Source: Diplolepis rosae (Eukaryota; Arthropoda; Insecta; Hymenoptera; Diplolepididae). From it: DNA of 64,000 nt. The first letter of the stretch is position 1. Every line of letters begins with the position of its first letter. The notes beneath the pieces were generated by a model. It saw only the letters and a list, made by a program, of their open reading frames with translations. It did no database searches and was not told the DNA's origin. This document shows, in pieces, positions 1 through 12,353 of the stretch. A program made the translations under genes and the position numbers. The stretch spans positions 4,030,001-4,094,000 of the forward strand of contig JAPYXD010000484.1 in NCBI GenBank assembly GCA_030998225.1, written 5' to 3'.

Positions 1-518
1 ATGACTCCCTGAATCCGAAAAAAAAAGTTCAATAAAGTTTATAAAACTGTCCAAGAGTTGTGGATACAGTCATTTACGGAACCAAGTTATAGAAAATTTA
101 AAGAACTGTCCAGAACAAAATGCAGAACTTTCAATGGTTTTTCTTGAATGTAGATGATAAGAGATTATGTGTAGACTGTTCTCAAATAACACCGTTTTCG
201 GCAAAAAAGTAACGTCGGGAAAAAAAAAGTAAGAGATAAGTTTGAATCGATGTATATTTAAGGACAATTTCATTGCATGCCGTATTTTTTAGATGTAGAA
301 CCACATTTTCCAATATTTTTATATTGATCATGAACGGTATTTGAGCAAAATATTCCATACCTTATTCATGGAACACTAAGATACGCATGTCAATGCGCTA
401 CTCGAGCGATCGCCGCTGCACTTGGTGCGCGGCGCTATATAATACTATTTGTCATTAACCCAAAGAGCGAACACAAAAGTTTTAAAATGGATCTTTAATC
501 TTAAGCTTTTAGAGCTCC
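1..518. other. AT-rich DNA, no gene seen
   Basis: No coding region, RNA gene or repeat was recognised here. Short open frames lack codon structure and are treated as chance. Confidence 0.5.
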
Positions 519-1868
519 TACCCGTGCAGAAATTGTCTCGACTATGCCCTGCTAACGGTCGGGTCCTGGCCGGGCAATATCCGGGTAACTTTTACCCAAC
601 CGGGGCCTGGTCAGGCCTTGCCCGCGCAGTTGTTTGGAAAATTCTCCCTAACCAGGGCCTGGTCAGACTATGGCCATGCAAGTTGCTTTACGGTTTCTGC
701 CCGGGCACTGGACGGGACCCGACCAGGTCGTCTGCTTGTTTCGAAATTTGCATTTTGATGAATATGCCAACAAGTTTTATAAAAATAATGTATCTATAAT
801 ATATTAAATCAGATGTTAAAATATATGTGAGACCAAAAATTGTGTAGAAAAATTTAAAAACACTTTTGGCAGATATACTTACAGGTTTGAACCTTCATTG
901 AACGATGACAGAAAATTTTGTTTTACAAGATATTTAATTATTATGTTTATATTTGGGGTCCTTTAAATATACAATCGGCCATAAACAAATCACTATTGTT
1001 TTATTTTCTTAGGCAAAAACTAATCATTTCGTTTTCAAAAAAATATTTTCCATCGTTCAATGAACGTTCAGAACTGTAAGTACGTTTTTGCCACTGAAGT
1101 TGCAACCATGATGTCTTAACCTCAAAGTTTTCGTGCATGTTAACATTCTTGTGAATTTACTGTAAATTATAACGTATAGTATCGATTTAAATAATGGATA
1201 AACGTATTCGCGATGTAAATCGTAGGCATTCTAAGAAGCGCAGGTTAATAAAAAATAGTTCAATTTTACATGATTTAATCGAAATCGACATAGATGATTC
1301 TGATAGTGAAATTGAGACTCCCATTACACCTTTGGGTAAGTTCTGTTTGTATGTTTTGACATATATTTATGTTTAAATAATCAAAAATGTTTTATTTTTG
1401 TATCACAAAAGACCATGAAGAAAACTTTGATCACGAAATTCACCAGGACAATAATGAGCAAGAGCCTATTATAAGTGAAGATCCTGCTGATACAATTCAA
1501 TACATTCAACAAATGAACTTGATTTAATTTAAAGATTTGTCGCAACAAATATATTATGTATGACTAATAAATAGCAATTAAAAATGTATAATTTTCTGCT
1601 TTTATTTTAATATTTTAAAGTAATTTAGAGGATTACATCTTATACGTATACCTGACCAGGGACTGGCAGGGTACAGACCGGCAACTATCCGGTACCCGAT
1701 CGAGGATTAACCGGGCATCTAGCCCTACCGGGGCGCGCTTGATTCCCCGTGACGAAAATGACTGCGCCCTGTCCGGTATACCCGGCCGGGGCCCTGATAT
1801 TATCCAGGCTGATTATCCGGGGCCCGGCCAGGGCCCGATAAAAACCGGTTTAAATTTCTACACGGGTA
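519..1868. mobile_element. CCGGG-rich element with inverted tips
   Basis: The two ends are inverted copies of a 16-nt tip: TACCCGTGCAGAAATT at 519-534 and AATTTCTACACGGGTA at 1853-1868, with one mismatch. About 200 bp inside each tip is unusually GC-rich for this window and dense in CCGGGC/GGCCCGG words (540-735 and 1655-1850), so the subterminal regions resemble each other although they do not align base for base. A TA on each side could be a target duplication or part of the tip. The AT-rich interior (740-1640) carries a small intron-containing reading frame. This is probably a non-autonomous DNA transposon or a decayed autonomous one. The superfamily is not identified. Confidence 0.5.
1194..1527 (+). 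CDS. small two-exon acidic protein (hypothetical)
   Basis: I do not recognise the product. Exon 1 starts at the ATG at 1194 and runs to 1335. A consensus donor (G|GTAAGT) follows at 1336, and an acceptor after a T-rich stretch (ACAAAAG) ends at 1411. Exon 2 (1412-1527) continues in phase and ends with TAA at 1525-1527; AATAAA lies at 1566-1571. The spliced product is 85 aa. Its first 20 residues are basic (RRHSKKRR near residues 10-17, a possible nuclear signal). The remainder is acidic, rich in Asp/Glu/Gln, with no membrane segment. Read without splicing, exon 1 runs only 12 codons past the donor to a stop at 1374-1376. The gene sits between the inverted tips of the CCGGG-rich element, so it may be an element-encoded accessory ORF or the remnant of a captured host gene. 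The splice pattern is seen; function and expression are not known. Confidence 0.45.
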
Positions 1869-2485
1869 TTACTGAAAAAAATAATTAATTTTCGTGTGTA
1901 GAACATGGCAAAATTAGCATTTGTTTAATAAAAAATTAACAATAATAAATAATTGCTCGTTTTTGAGAATTTTATTGTTAATTTTATTTATTTTGTAACA
2001 TTCTTGCAAATTTTCATTAATTTTCTCTGTATAATTTACGAAAAATGATTCTTTTATCAAATGATGCAGAAATTTTCAATTGCACATTGTAAATAAACAA
2101 ATTAATTTTTCTAACAAATTTTTATGACGTTACTTTTTGCTACTTAGTAGATTATATTTCATTATTCATTTTTAATTTTTCTCACAACCTCGAAAAAGGT
2201 TCACTTGGGAAATTTTTACTCTTCTTCAATAGTAAAAACTCCTTTAGATCAGAAATAAATTTAATTGATTTTAAGAGAAAGAAATTTATTTACAATAATT
2301 TTTTTACCTTGAACGATGAAAATGTTATCATTAAATCAAAGAAAATATTTCTGTGAATCACATTACACATGTACTTTGCGACAGCGCAGACATTCATTTT
2401 TTTAATTCATAGGGAAAAACAATCAAGAAATTTCTTTAAATCAAAGAAATTTAGTTTTTAATTAAAGCAAATTTTTTCTCTGTTT
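1869..2485. other. AT-rich DNA, nothing recognised
   Basis: Homopolymer-rich intergenic or intronic sequence with no supported gene or repeat. Confidence 0.5.
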
Positions 2486-2504
2486 AGATGGTAGAATTTG
2501 AAAT

Positions 2505-2606
2505 TCTTTCTCACTCGGTCAATCGGCAATCGAAAGGCCCGGGTTCGAATCCCAGCGCAGTCAAAAGCGTCTCTTTTTCTACAAAAAGATTTAAAATTCT
2601 TGAATT
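2505..2606 (+). repeat. tRNA-derived SINE copy 1 (head-truncated)
   Basis: The block has a canonical B box (GGTTCGAATCC, about 2542-2552), preceded by an anticodon-arm-like CGGCAATCGAAAG and followed by the family-specific tail AAAGCGTCTCTTTTTCTACA. The A-box half has been replaced by unrelated sequence. Five other copies in this window share the same anticodon-arm, B-box and tail blocks, which argues for a SINE rather than isolated tRNA pseudogenes. Confidence 0.7.
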
Positions 2607-2609
2607 TAA

Positions 2610-3830
2610 TTTAAAAATATACCTAATATTTTGTCACATGAATAAAAAAAATCTGAATGTTATGGAAAAGTGAGTATTTTAAAAATAAGCAGTCATAGAG
2701 AACAACATTTTTGTCAAGATGATGTGAAAGTATTTTAAAAATTAACCAACATCATACCTATGTCGTTGTAAAGTGTAATCTAACCAATACAGACGTAAAA
2801 AAAATAATTTTTCCGAATTTTACACTTCTGTATTAACTTTTTTTTATTTTGTATTGAAATTGGAAAATAAATTTTTATAAATTTTGTTTAAATCTTTAAA
2901 AGCCCTGAAAAGGCTGAAAATGGTAGCCTAATCCTGGAAATGTATATGTATAGATGCTCACTAAAGGGTTTTCCATGTAAGATAGTTAGAGCCAAGGCTA
3001 CTTAGTTTTATACTACATCCTACACTGCTTTTTACTTGCTTTAACGACCTGCAACGTACATTTACATTGTGTTTACTGGTTCATAATTGTCTTGCGTACA
3101 GCAAAGCATTACGTTCATCCAAATGGTGAGAGACTAATTATCAAAGCTTATTATTTCAGTCCAATGGGTCGAAAGTACTTGGCTGATAACTATCTACTTA
3201 CCCCTAATCAGCCAACTGAATTTGGCATTAATTAATTAATATTTAATTTTCCAGCAGCCCTAACCATTCCAGCAATTGCTAGATAGTTTGTCTGATATAA
3301 TTTATTCAAAATATTCCATGAAAATCTATTCCAAGCAGGGGGAGGAATTGATTTTTTTATTATTTTCTTCGCATTGTATCTTGAACGAGTTTTGCGATAA
3401 AATCTATTTCAATTTTACGTATATTTTACCACATATCTTTCGTAACAGATCGTTTCGAGTATTGTTTATTTTTATTTTTAGAATTGAGTTCGAATTGGAA
3501 ATATGAAAGTGTGCACCATTCAAGTTGTTTGAGACCAGAATGGAAATTGCTTAATGTTTGAATAATATTAACAAACACATTCTACAACTGTTACATAACA
3601 ATCGTTAAATTGAGGATACATATCTTTCATATAAGAAGATGGTATAACAGCATTCGATAACACTTGTGATTAAATTATGTAAAATTTGTGTATTCGTTCC
3701 ATAATAGCGTTATGTTACCGATTTTTTATATAATGAGCGTAACAGCGTTCTAGAAATGATGCAGGACCGCAATATAACGTTATTTCAGAACTGTCATAAC
3801 ATTTTAACCATTATTAGGTATAGAATATGA
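2610..3830. other. AT-rich DNA, nothing recognised
   Basis: No supported gene or repeat. A 76-codon open frame at 3276-3506 has no recognisable protein features. Confidence 0.45.
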
Positions 3831-4328
3831 TAGTAATTTGATACTGATACATTTTCTCAAAGTTACTAAATTTGTTTTTGATTTCAAATGAAAAACGAAA
3901 TTCAATTTACTTAAGGCTCTATCAGCCTTAAGGAACACATTCTTATCATGACACTCACGCTTTGCGCTCGATTTTCTATATACATTTCCGTAACTTTCTA
4001 ATAATTTACATAATTAAAAAAAATTAATTTTCTTCCAAATATCTAAAAAAGGAAAAAAAATCGTAGACTGTTTTTAAGCAAACGATTTTATATTTTAACG
4101 CTTATTTTGTATCTCACACAATTTGGTTAAAAAACGGAATTTTTTATCTTCAATAGTGTTTTTTTAAAAACCAAAACATAAAATATACATCTTGTCAGAG
4201 CATGTCTCACTGAGAATTTGTAGACCTCATTTAGGAATCTAATTTCCCATCTCAACGTTTTTTCCGTATCTCACATATTTTGTTTAAATAATGGAATTTT
4301 TAAATTGTAATCGTATTTTTTGTAATTA

Positions 4329-5636
4329 GGGGAGAAGCGGCGAAATTGGCGCGTCGTCTAAATTGGCGCACCCTATTTTTCAGAAAATGATAACATAACA
4401 AAAAATAAAAATAGTTCTATCGTGTGCATTCTTGTATGATATGTATTTGATAGAAAACATTATAAAAATCTAATTGCTTAATACAGTTTTATTGCGATTA
4501 ATCGTTTTTTGGCATAATGGTTATGTTCGAAGCCATTGAGTTAAATCGTTAAATAATAGTAATTCAAGGTGAATTAGATTAATGCAACGATTTTATAATC
4601 TTTAATATTTAATCTTACGAATAGGATAGAATATTTGTATGAAAAAATAAGCATTTTACGTAAAAAGTATTTAATTAATGAACGATACACTTGCGGCAAA
4701 ATTGGCGCATACGAGATTCAAATCAGAGGCGAAGTTGGCACACGTGTTGTGTTTCTGGAAACCGGTGACTGAAGTCAAGTGCTCGGATGTTTATGATTGA
4801 AAATATAAAGAAGATAGTAAGTACACAATTATTAATATATAGATATATACATTTGAATGTTGCTGGACTTTTCTGCTAATCTTTTTCTTAAGATTTTTTG
4901 TGACATGGGAGGTAATGTGGTTCGCAAAACTGATGTAACGACTTTGTAAGGTTATATTCATTTGAACAATCAGTGGTTAAATTTTTTTTTAAGTTTGAGG
5001 TATTAAGGCATTTTAAAAGCGATTTTTAATAATTAATTTGCAGTCTGACAATGTTTTGAAAGTTTTCTCGATTTTAAGATGTGAAAGCAATGTAAGTAAA
5101 AAATTTGTATTTTTGATTGATTGTTTCTATTATTTATAAGTCTTCTAAAGTTAATAATTGTATATACTTCTGATTACAAATTCAAATAATTCTCTATAAA
5201 AATGATTTGAATTTGAATATTCACTTAAATATCCACAATTGCCAGTATTTTATTGTACAAATATAAAATATATTTTAACTTTGGCTGGTTTATGTGAATA
5301 AAGGTATAAAAAACTTCACATATCTTGATATACTATCTCAAATTTAGTTTCAAATTATAACTACCTCTTTTCATCAACCTTTGCTACTGAAATGTAATTC
5401 TAAATCTATGAAAATATAACTAATACGTGGCAAGAGAAGATTATAATATTAGTGCAGTCCTTCGGAAATCTGAATAAAAACCTGCTTTAATAATTTTCAA
5501 TGCAATCTTTATCTATTGGAAAGTATAGAAAAGATATCCAGCTATTAAATAAATATTTTTTCATAATTTTTAGTCATATACTTTCTTTTTAAACTCGCAC
5601 TTTCTATTAGGTGCACCAATTTCGCCGCTTTTCCCC
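4329..5636. mobile_element. TA-flanked MITE-like element (GGGG..GCGGCGAAATTGG tips)
   Basis: The terminal inverted repeats are GGGGAGAAGCGGCGAAATTG at the left and CAATTTCGCCGCTTTTCCCC at the right, one mismatch over 20 nt. TA lies immediately outside both ends (4327-4328, 5637-5638), as expected for a Tc1/mariner-type insertion. Removing it rejoins the roughly 165-bp tandem units of the surrounding element. There is no coding capacity. The subterminal word AAATTGGCGCA recurs several times near the left end (about 4359 and 4692, with degenerate versions at 4338 and 4730). Confidence 0.7.
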
Positions 5637-6585
5637 TAAAATGAAAAATATACGTTTTACCAGAAACTATTTTAGGCAAAATTTGTAGATCTTATTGAAA
5701 CGAACAATTTTGAAAACTTATGTTTTTTTCGTCTTTCACATATTAATGTTATAAAATTTAGTTTTGGATTATCAATAGTATTTTTTTAGATTAAAAATAA
5801 AAATATACATCTTGTGAAAAAATGTTGCGATTCAAACTTGTAGATTTTTATGTAGTAAAAAATTTTGTATTGTAACTTTTTTTCATATTTCGTATAATTT
5901 AACTGCAAAATGGAATTTAGATATTGACTTTTTTCAAGTTTTAGCATACTGCAATTTTTCTAATTTTAGTATAATCGAAAAATGTTATTAGAATAATTCG
6001 TACACTCTAAATAAAAAGTGTATTGATAGTGAAATTACGTTCCTTACAGAATGCATTCACTGAAATGAAGCATATTTCTTTTGTCTATTAACAGAATCGT
6101 TTCACTGTTAAAAAACTCATCTGTAAAATTTAAAACGTCGTCTAGTGCTTAACAGTGCAATTTGCGCTAGAAATTTTTGTGTTGCGCGATATATTCTTTT
6201 ATCATCGCGATTAATTAACGTGGTTGCGTGAAGGAAATGGACTTTTTTTAAATATTGAGAATCCCAGAGTGCGATGTAAAAATTTTGGGATGTACGTATA
6301 CCAAAATGAATCATTTTTATCCGCATAACCTCATTTTTAATTGCTTCAGACAATCGAAGCATTATAAATTTATTAATTTTTAATGCTTTTAAGCATCGAA
6401 GGGTTATCAGTCTTCTTTTTTTAAAATGATTTTGTAAAGCGTGCTTGAATTTAAATGATTATTATGGTTTTCATCAAAATTGTATCTTAAAATTTCTTTA
6501 AGCGAAAATCTAAGACAGATCGTTATTATAGTATCGAAAATGATCGATTTAATATTCGCATTTGTTAAAATTGGGCTTGTGTATA

Positions 6586-7693
6586 CACTGAGAGACTTTT
6601 CGTTAGAGTAAATGATAAAAATGAATCAAAATTTAGTATAATATCGTTTCAAAATGGAGAAAGCCGAGGCTTTATTAGACTTATTCATATTATGACATCG
6701 AAGTTTGATATAGTCATAACGGTCTTTAATACATGAAGAAGATAAAGTAGTATTTTAAATACTAAATATTATGAATCTCTATTCGAGAAATTGAAAGTAC
6801 AAGAAAATGATATTATGATTACTAAGTTGTCTAAAAATAATTTGAATAAGATGAATAATGAATATCACATTTTGGAAAGCATATTTGAGAAATTCATATT
6901 ATGAATATAAACTTGCTAGAAACCTGGCGAAGCGCAGCAAAAATCAAAATGTTTATTCTCGGTTTTTCGTATAATTCGTTTCAGAATGCAGTACGAGTGC
7001 TTCCGATGTTTTCCGATTGGCTTCGTAGACTCAATACAAGTCTGGCCAACTCAGCAGTGGCTTATAAGCGATATTTCTTTCGGAATATGGCAAGCGAGAA
7101 TAGCCGAGAGGCTTTAGGCGTTAGACATGCGTTTAGTTATGTAAATATAGGTAGGGTTAGAGGGTTCGAACCCAAAAAGCGGTTCTGAAATTTAATTCAA
7201 GTATGTTATTATAAAATAGTGTATTATTGCGTATTTAAATATGTGAATATAAATAAGGTATGATAATAATATTTGTGTATGTGTTTGAGAATGTCGCATC
7301 AGAAAAAGACACAAGAATTCCTTTTCTGAAGCCGTCACTTCTAAAGGTCAAACCTTTTGGTGGAGTGAGTGATTTTTCATATAGTGGTTTTCAGATTCTC
7401 ATATTCTTTGTTTGGAAATTTGAAAAGATTCTTTCAGGTTTTCAAATAAAATGTATTAACACCACTTTAAATTCGCTCTGCAACTTTAATATAGTGAATT
7501 TCAAATTCTCGTCGGTTTTGTAACAGATAGTAAAACATATATTCCATTTATACAAACGAAAATATCAATTTGCCCCTTGAAAACCACTATATTAATTTCT
7601 GATATGTAAACCATACTTGCCTCACTTTGAAACGATACTATACTAAAATATGATTCACTTTTACGATTTATTCTAACGAAAAGTCTCTCAGTG
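6586..7693. mobile_element. TA-flanked TIR element (CACTGAGAGAC tips)
   Basis: The first roughly 90 bp (CACTGAGAGACTTTTCGTTA onward) is repeated inverted at about 7600-7693, with TA outside both ends. A partial inverted copy of its left half lies at 45,800-46,070, so this is a dispersed family. A tRNA-like block sits in its interior (7093-7185). No transposase ORF is visible; the 95-codon frame at 6901-7188 merely translates the tRNA-like block. Confidence 0.65.
7093..7185 (+). repeat. tRNA-like block (class II type), SINE or pseudogene
   Basis: An A-box-like ATAGCCGAGAGG and a perfect B box GGGTTCGAACCC are spaced by a long variable region, as in tRNA-Leu/Ser. The acceptor stem does not close well, so a functional tRNA is unlikely. 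It differs from the other SINE family in the window. Confidence 0.5.
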
Positions 7694-9124
7694 TATCTCT
7701 TATTAGGATATATCATACAATTTGTTTTTCTTCTATTCTCGAAATTATATTTTCTTTGTACGACAAAGGATTTCATTTCCAGACCAAAGGAAATATTTTG
7801 ACAGTAAAAGGACAGCATTTGAAACGGCAGTCCTTTAACTGTTAAAGGATTTCCTCTCATACCAATTTTGGATAGAAAATCCTTTTATAAGGAAAGGAAT
7901 CATTTGACAGTCAATAGTCTGTTTTTAGAGTGTAACCGTTTATAAGTTATTCAGATTACAAATTTTAATGATACGGTACCTCGTATAAGAAACTTGTGTC
8001 ATAGACATACAAAATTCATTTTAGTTCGTTAATCAGCCACATCCAACAAAAATTGTCAAAATAAGAGCATTTTTTGTGTTTTTGAAAAAAACACTATTGG
8101 AAATAAAATATTCCATTTTTTAACCAAAATATGTGAGATACAAAATATAAAATCGTTTGCTTAAAAACAGTCTACGAATTTTGTTCTCTTTTTACATATT
8201 TGGAAGAAAATAATGCATATAGAAAATCGAGCGCGAAGCGCGAGTGTCATGATGAGAATGTGTTCCTTAAGGGGGTGTTCTCATCGAACGGTTTCAGAAA
8301 ATCGATTTTTTTTTGTATTTTTTCAAAGATTAGGGATCTAAGAACGATTCAAAGATGTACGACTTGTTTTACTATGGCAATTACGTCAAGAAAGTTAAAC
8401 TCAATTTGTCGCTTTTTTTTATTGAAAACTTTAAACGCGTTTTTCTCAAAACTACTTTTTCCAAACTGGTTCCCACGATTTCTAAGAAACTAGTAGACGG
8501 ATTTTGGACATTTTTTTTTTAAATGTGTGCAAATGTACTCGCTATCGCCTGACGGACATTTTTCCCCTATTGTTTATAACAAATGTTTAATGAATTTTGA
8601 AAGATGCAAAAAAGGTGAAAAAAACGATTTTTTTTTCTATAGACCGCCATTTTGAAAATTGTTATGATAAAAAAAAGCGTCCGTCAGACGATAACTACAC
8701 TACCATAGATTAAGACAAACATTTACTCTTGTGTTTCAGACCAGCCATTTTTGAGATTTGGTGGGAACCATCAACCAACTTTTTTTGGAAGGCCTATGTT
8801 CGCAAGGGTGCAGTGGCCAAACCGTGAAAATTTGTTGATACAAGTTTTCTGAATTTTGTAGTCTAAGGGTTAATGAAACTTTTAAAAGAAACCGCATTGA
8901 AAAATCAATTATAGTTTTCTCATGGTGAAATTCCAAAAAACGCTTCGAAATACGGCCAATCCATGAGAACAATCCCTTAAGGCTCTTAGAGCCTTAAGTA
9001 AATTAGATTTCCTTTTTCATTTAAAATCAAAAACAAATTTAGTAACTTTGAGAAAATGTAATTTACAAATACAGTATTATAAAATTGATTTGAGTTTCAG
9101 TATCAAATTACAAGAAATAAACTT

Positions 9125-10620
9125 ATATGTATGCGAAGAATATAAGAACGAGCGCGAAGCGCATGACAGAATGTGCCCGCGAAGCGGGCAGATTTCTTCA
9201 TTTCAAAACCCCTACAAATAAAGGCCCATATAGATTTCTAAAGAAATGTAATAAGTGAAAATTCGAGTCTTTTCACATAAGATAGAAATAATTACAGTTT
9301 AAATAAAAAAAATACCAATAAATGGACGTTTGCCAATATCGGTGGGATTTTTTCCTGCGGAAAGACTATCGATCTGTTCTCCCTTTCTTTTCATTCCTGC
9401 CTTATTTGCGCAATGTCATTTCTTTTTTTCTCCAGGCTCGTTTTTTTCTTTTCACCTCTTGCTTTTTCCTTTTATCCTATCTTCTATACACATTCCTCTC
9501 CCCTGTTTTCTATTTTCGTACGATAATATCAGACTTCTTTTTTTTCAATCTCTATTCTTCCTTTTCGTTTTCCATTTCTTATCTCTTCCGCCTCTTCTTT
9601 TTCCTTTCTTATTTTTCTTCTACTTCTTATCTTATTCTGTGCCAATTCGTCTCTTAAATCTCGCGGCTCAAGAAGTTCTGTGACGTTTCAAACAGACGGT
9701 TTGAATTGTTACAGTTCAAGTCCTTCAATATTTGAAGTGATTATTTTTTTCGTGAATAAATATTTTCAAAAATCTACTCGACCCTTTTCAGGTGCGCGCA
9801 CAAACATTTGTAGCGCACTTTTTATTTTGCAATCAGTTGTTTCTGACTGATGTTTTATCAAATCATTCAAAACACAGGGAAGAAACAAGGCATCAAAATT
9901 TTTGACCTTTAAAGTTTCTATAGAAAACTGTTTCTTAGGATCTTTCTAGTATTTCTAGTCGTTTAAAAAAATTTTAATTTCAATTTATAAAATTAAAAAT
10001 TAAATTTAACAAAACCTATATATAGGTACTTCTAACCAAAAATTTCTCTAAAACAAGTTTGTATAATTTTTTCTGTTAACATATTTTTTCACACCCCGTA
10101 CATGTTTTATTGCAAAATGATCCAAATCAAATGTTTAGATCTATTTCACACAAATACTTTTACTTTATCATTTTTTTTTCATACATAATATAGTTTGGCT
10201 GACAAATAGGATTTTTGATTTTTAATTGAATTTTTTACATTCTTATCACATATGAGGAGGCATTAGATTTTTTCTACAAATTTTCTCCAATGCATTTTTT
10301 GATTTGACATAAATTACCAAGGATATGTCAATCAATTTTTAAGTCAAAATATATATGAAATCCGGAAAATCCTATTTTTAGTCAAATTTTAATTTTGAAA
10401 ATGCTCCAAAAGTTCGAAAAATTTCCTTTTTCCAACTAAAATATAAATTTGCTCTGGATAAATTCTTGATGGGAAACATAATTTTAGTTCTTTTATTTTT
10501 TTAAGCACAATATTATTCGAAATGTAAAGATATGCCTTTACGGATAAAAAATGTACCAGAAACTTTACTCAACTTTTAGCAAAGTTGGGTGATATGGACA
10601 AGATGGAGATTATTTAATAT
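9125..10620. other. AT-rich DNA with polypyrimidine tract
   Basis: At 9150-9195 there is a further GCGCGAAGCGC block and a hairpin CCCGCGAAGCGGG. About 9340-9650 is an almost pure C/T tract on the plus strand; the two overlapping 111-117-codon frames there are artefacts of that composition. Nothing else was recognised. Confidence 0.55.
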
Positions 10621-10621
10621 T

Positions 10622-10722
10622 TAAAAAATTTGAAATCGTTCTGTGAAAAAAGACGCATTCGACTGTGCCGGGATTCGAGCCCGGGTCTTTCGATTGCCGG
10701 TCAACCATCTAATTCGAAATTA
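10622..10722 (-). repeat. tRNA-derived SINE copy 2 (head-truncated)
   Basis: On the minus strand the copy reads: head replaced, CCGGCAATCGAAAGACCC, B box GGCTCGAATCC, then CACAGTCGAATGCGTC and a T-run. It shares its broken head (TTAGATGGT) with copy 1 at 2505, so the two are probably of one sub-lineage. Confidence 0.7.
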
Positions 10723-11294
10723 TTTAATATTATTGTAATAATTTGTGACCTATCAAATGTTGAAAAAAATGCATTACACTTCGGTAATTATTATATACAA
10801 ATAAGCAGGAGTGAAACCCCCATTATTTCGGATTCAGGGTCTCATGAAATGTCGAGATTTAAAAAAAATAGGATGTCAAATTTTACACAAATCCAATAAC
10901 TTTTGATATGTAACCATAATGTAATATATTTATCATAAATTTCATTACAAAGGTTCTCTGATGTATTTTTAATTTAGCAGAGATTTGTATAAAGAGTGGC
11001 ATGATGGGAATGGGTATGCTATTAAAAATCATATTAACGTGAATTACAAAGCCTTTTAAATCTTGAGTACGTGAGCCCCTAAATAACAAAAAAAAGTCAG
11101 CCCGCATTAGATTCAATAAACGCAGCTGCTGGTCAACGTGTGCTACTGTCCAGACAGATTTCACATTGAATAAGCTGTTAATAACTGTTTTATGTCCAGT
11201 TTAGGAAAAATATATGTTATTAGTGATATAGCAAAGTAATTTTATTTAAATCTTTATTTTTGAACCATATTAATAAAATTATACTTGAATAAGT

Positions 11295-12244
11295 GCATAA
11301 ATAGTTAGTTTTACAGATTAAAAAATTATACTGAATTTTTTTTACAAAATTTAGTTTTTCAATTTTTTATAAACAATTACATTTGTGAGCATGTTTTTTT
11401 TTCAAAATTCATTTTCTCCAAAAGTCTCGATGAAACTTCATGAAATTTTGTACGTAAGCGTATTGATATTTGAACTTCGAGACAATAAGTTTTTCATTAT
11501 TAAACATTGAAATTTTTCAATAAAATTTTTTTCTTAAGTAAAAAAACTGCATTGAAAACATGTCCTCAATGAGTTTTGTCAATTTCGGTCAAATTTACGT
11601 AATCTAAATATTTCCGAAAAGAAAGGTTGGACTCAACGCGCTACATATTAACAATAATGCGCTTTTTAGTACAACTAGTATAAATTCCACTAATCAATAC
11701 TAACATTTATTGGTAATCACACTGATAGAAAATAATGACCGTTACAGCCATACATATGATTAATTTAACCTTATTTTATTACTGGGATAGATACAGCAAT
11801 ATAGGGATTGTATTTCAACCAACCGATTATGACTGAATGAATATGGGAGATTCAATCATATTATTGGTTGCTATAGCAATATTAATTGTTAACCTTACCA
11901 TATTATATTTCTGATTCGGCCAATTTCACTTACCATGTTTCGATTGCTATGGTCAACATACTGAATAGTTCAGACAACTGTATTGTATAATAAATACAAT
12001 TATAAATTCCCAATCTACAACCGAATGGCTATATCTCCCGAACCATTTCTATCAGTACACAAATATACCATATTTTGCATGTAACAATACATTGTTTAAA
12101 TGACATTCGATTTTTACATAATGAAATGACATAAAATCCGTGCGTGTTTTAACTTGTCGCGCTCGCAGATTCACATTTGTTTTTCACAGTCAGTGAACTT
12201 TTGCAGTCAACGAGATACATACGGATTACAATTGAATGCATTAA
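11295..12244 (+). repeat. Outer inverted repeat, left arm
   Basis: This stretch aligns in reverse complement with 37,530-38,340, diverged but collinear. Matching landmarks include GTACGTAAGCGTATTGATAT, TATAAATTCCACTAA, TTTTTCACAGTCA, and CAACGAGATA followed by CAATTGAATGCA at the inner end. It is the arm of a palindromic element older than the giant PLE that now lies between the arms. A weaker match may continue at 14,041-14,350 beyond the nested insertions. Confidence 0.7.
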
Positions 12245-12353
12245 GGCCATATGGTAGGCTCTGACGACACCAATTATATTGGGTTGTCCCAGAAGTAATT
12301 GCCGATTTTTTCATATAAATTAAACACATTTTTTTAAATACAAGGAATGAACT

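Larger units (their letters stand above)
6003..7932. mobile_element. TA-flanked MITE (CACTCTAAA tips), interrupted
   Basis: The tips are CACTCTAAATAA at 6003 and, inverted, TTTAGAGTGTA ending at 7934, with TA on each side. The outer parts (6003-6130 and about 7740-7932) align with a compact 0.38-kb copy at 36,980-37,357, so roughly 1.6 kb of this copy is inserted sequence. Part of that insert is another TIR element at 6586-7693. No transposase is visible. Confidence 0.6.
3832..9111. mobile_element. Long inverted-repeat element with GCGAAGCGC motif
   Basis: The left arm (3832 to about 4330) reappears inverted at about 8070-9111. Matching landmarks are TAATTTGATACTGA at the outer edge, CTCAAAGTTACTAAATTTG, the CCTTAAGG boxes (3913-3936; 8259-8266 and 8976-8998), a TCATGATGAGAATGTG-type word beside GAGCGCGAAGCGCGA, and a conserved block reading ATCGTTTGCTTAAAAACAG on the right. 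The right arm is split by about 700 bp between two CCTTAAG boxes. The inner left arm also contains degenerate tandem units of roughly 165 bp (4075-4330 and 5640-5930). No transposase is visible. Three further TIR elements lie inside. Superfamily unknown. Confidence 0.55.

Noticed and set aside
6901..7188. 95-codon ORF as a gene
   Set aside because: Its second half translates a tRNA-like block; the rest is TIR-element interior.
9322..9683. Two overlapping 111-117-codon frames with hydrophobic content
   Set aside because: Products of a C/T-rich tract (Phe/Leu/Ser codons); no start context or domain.
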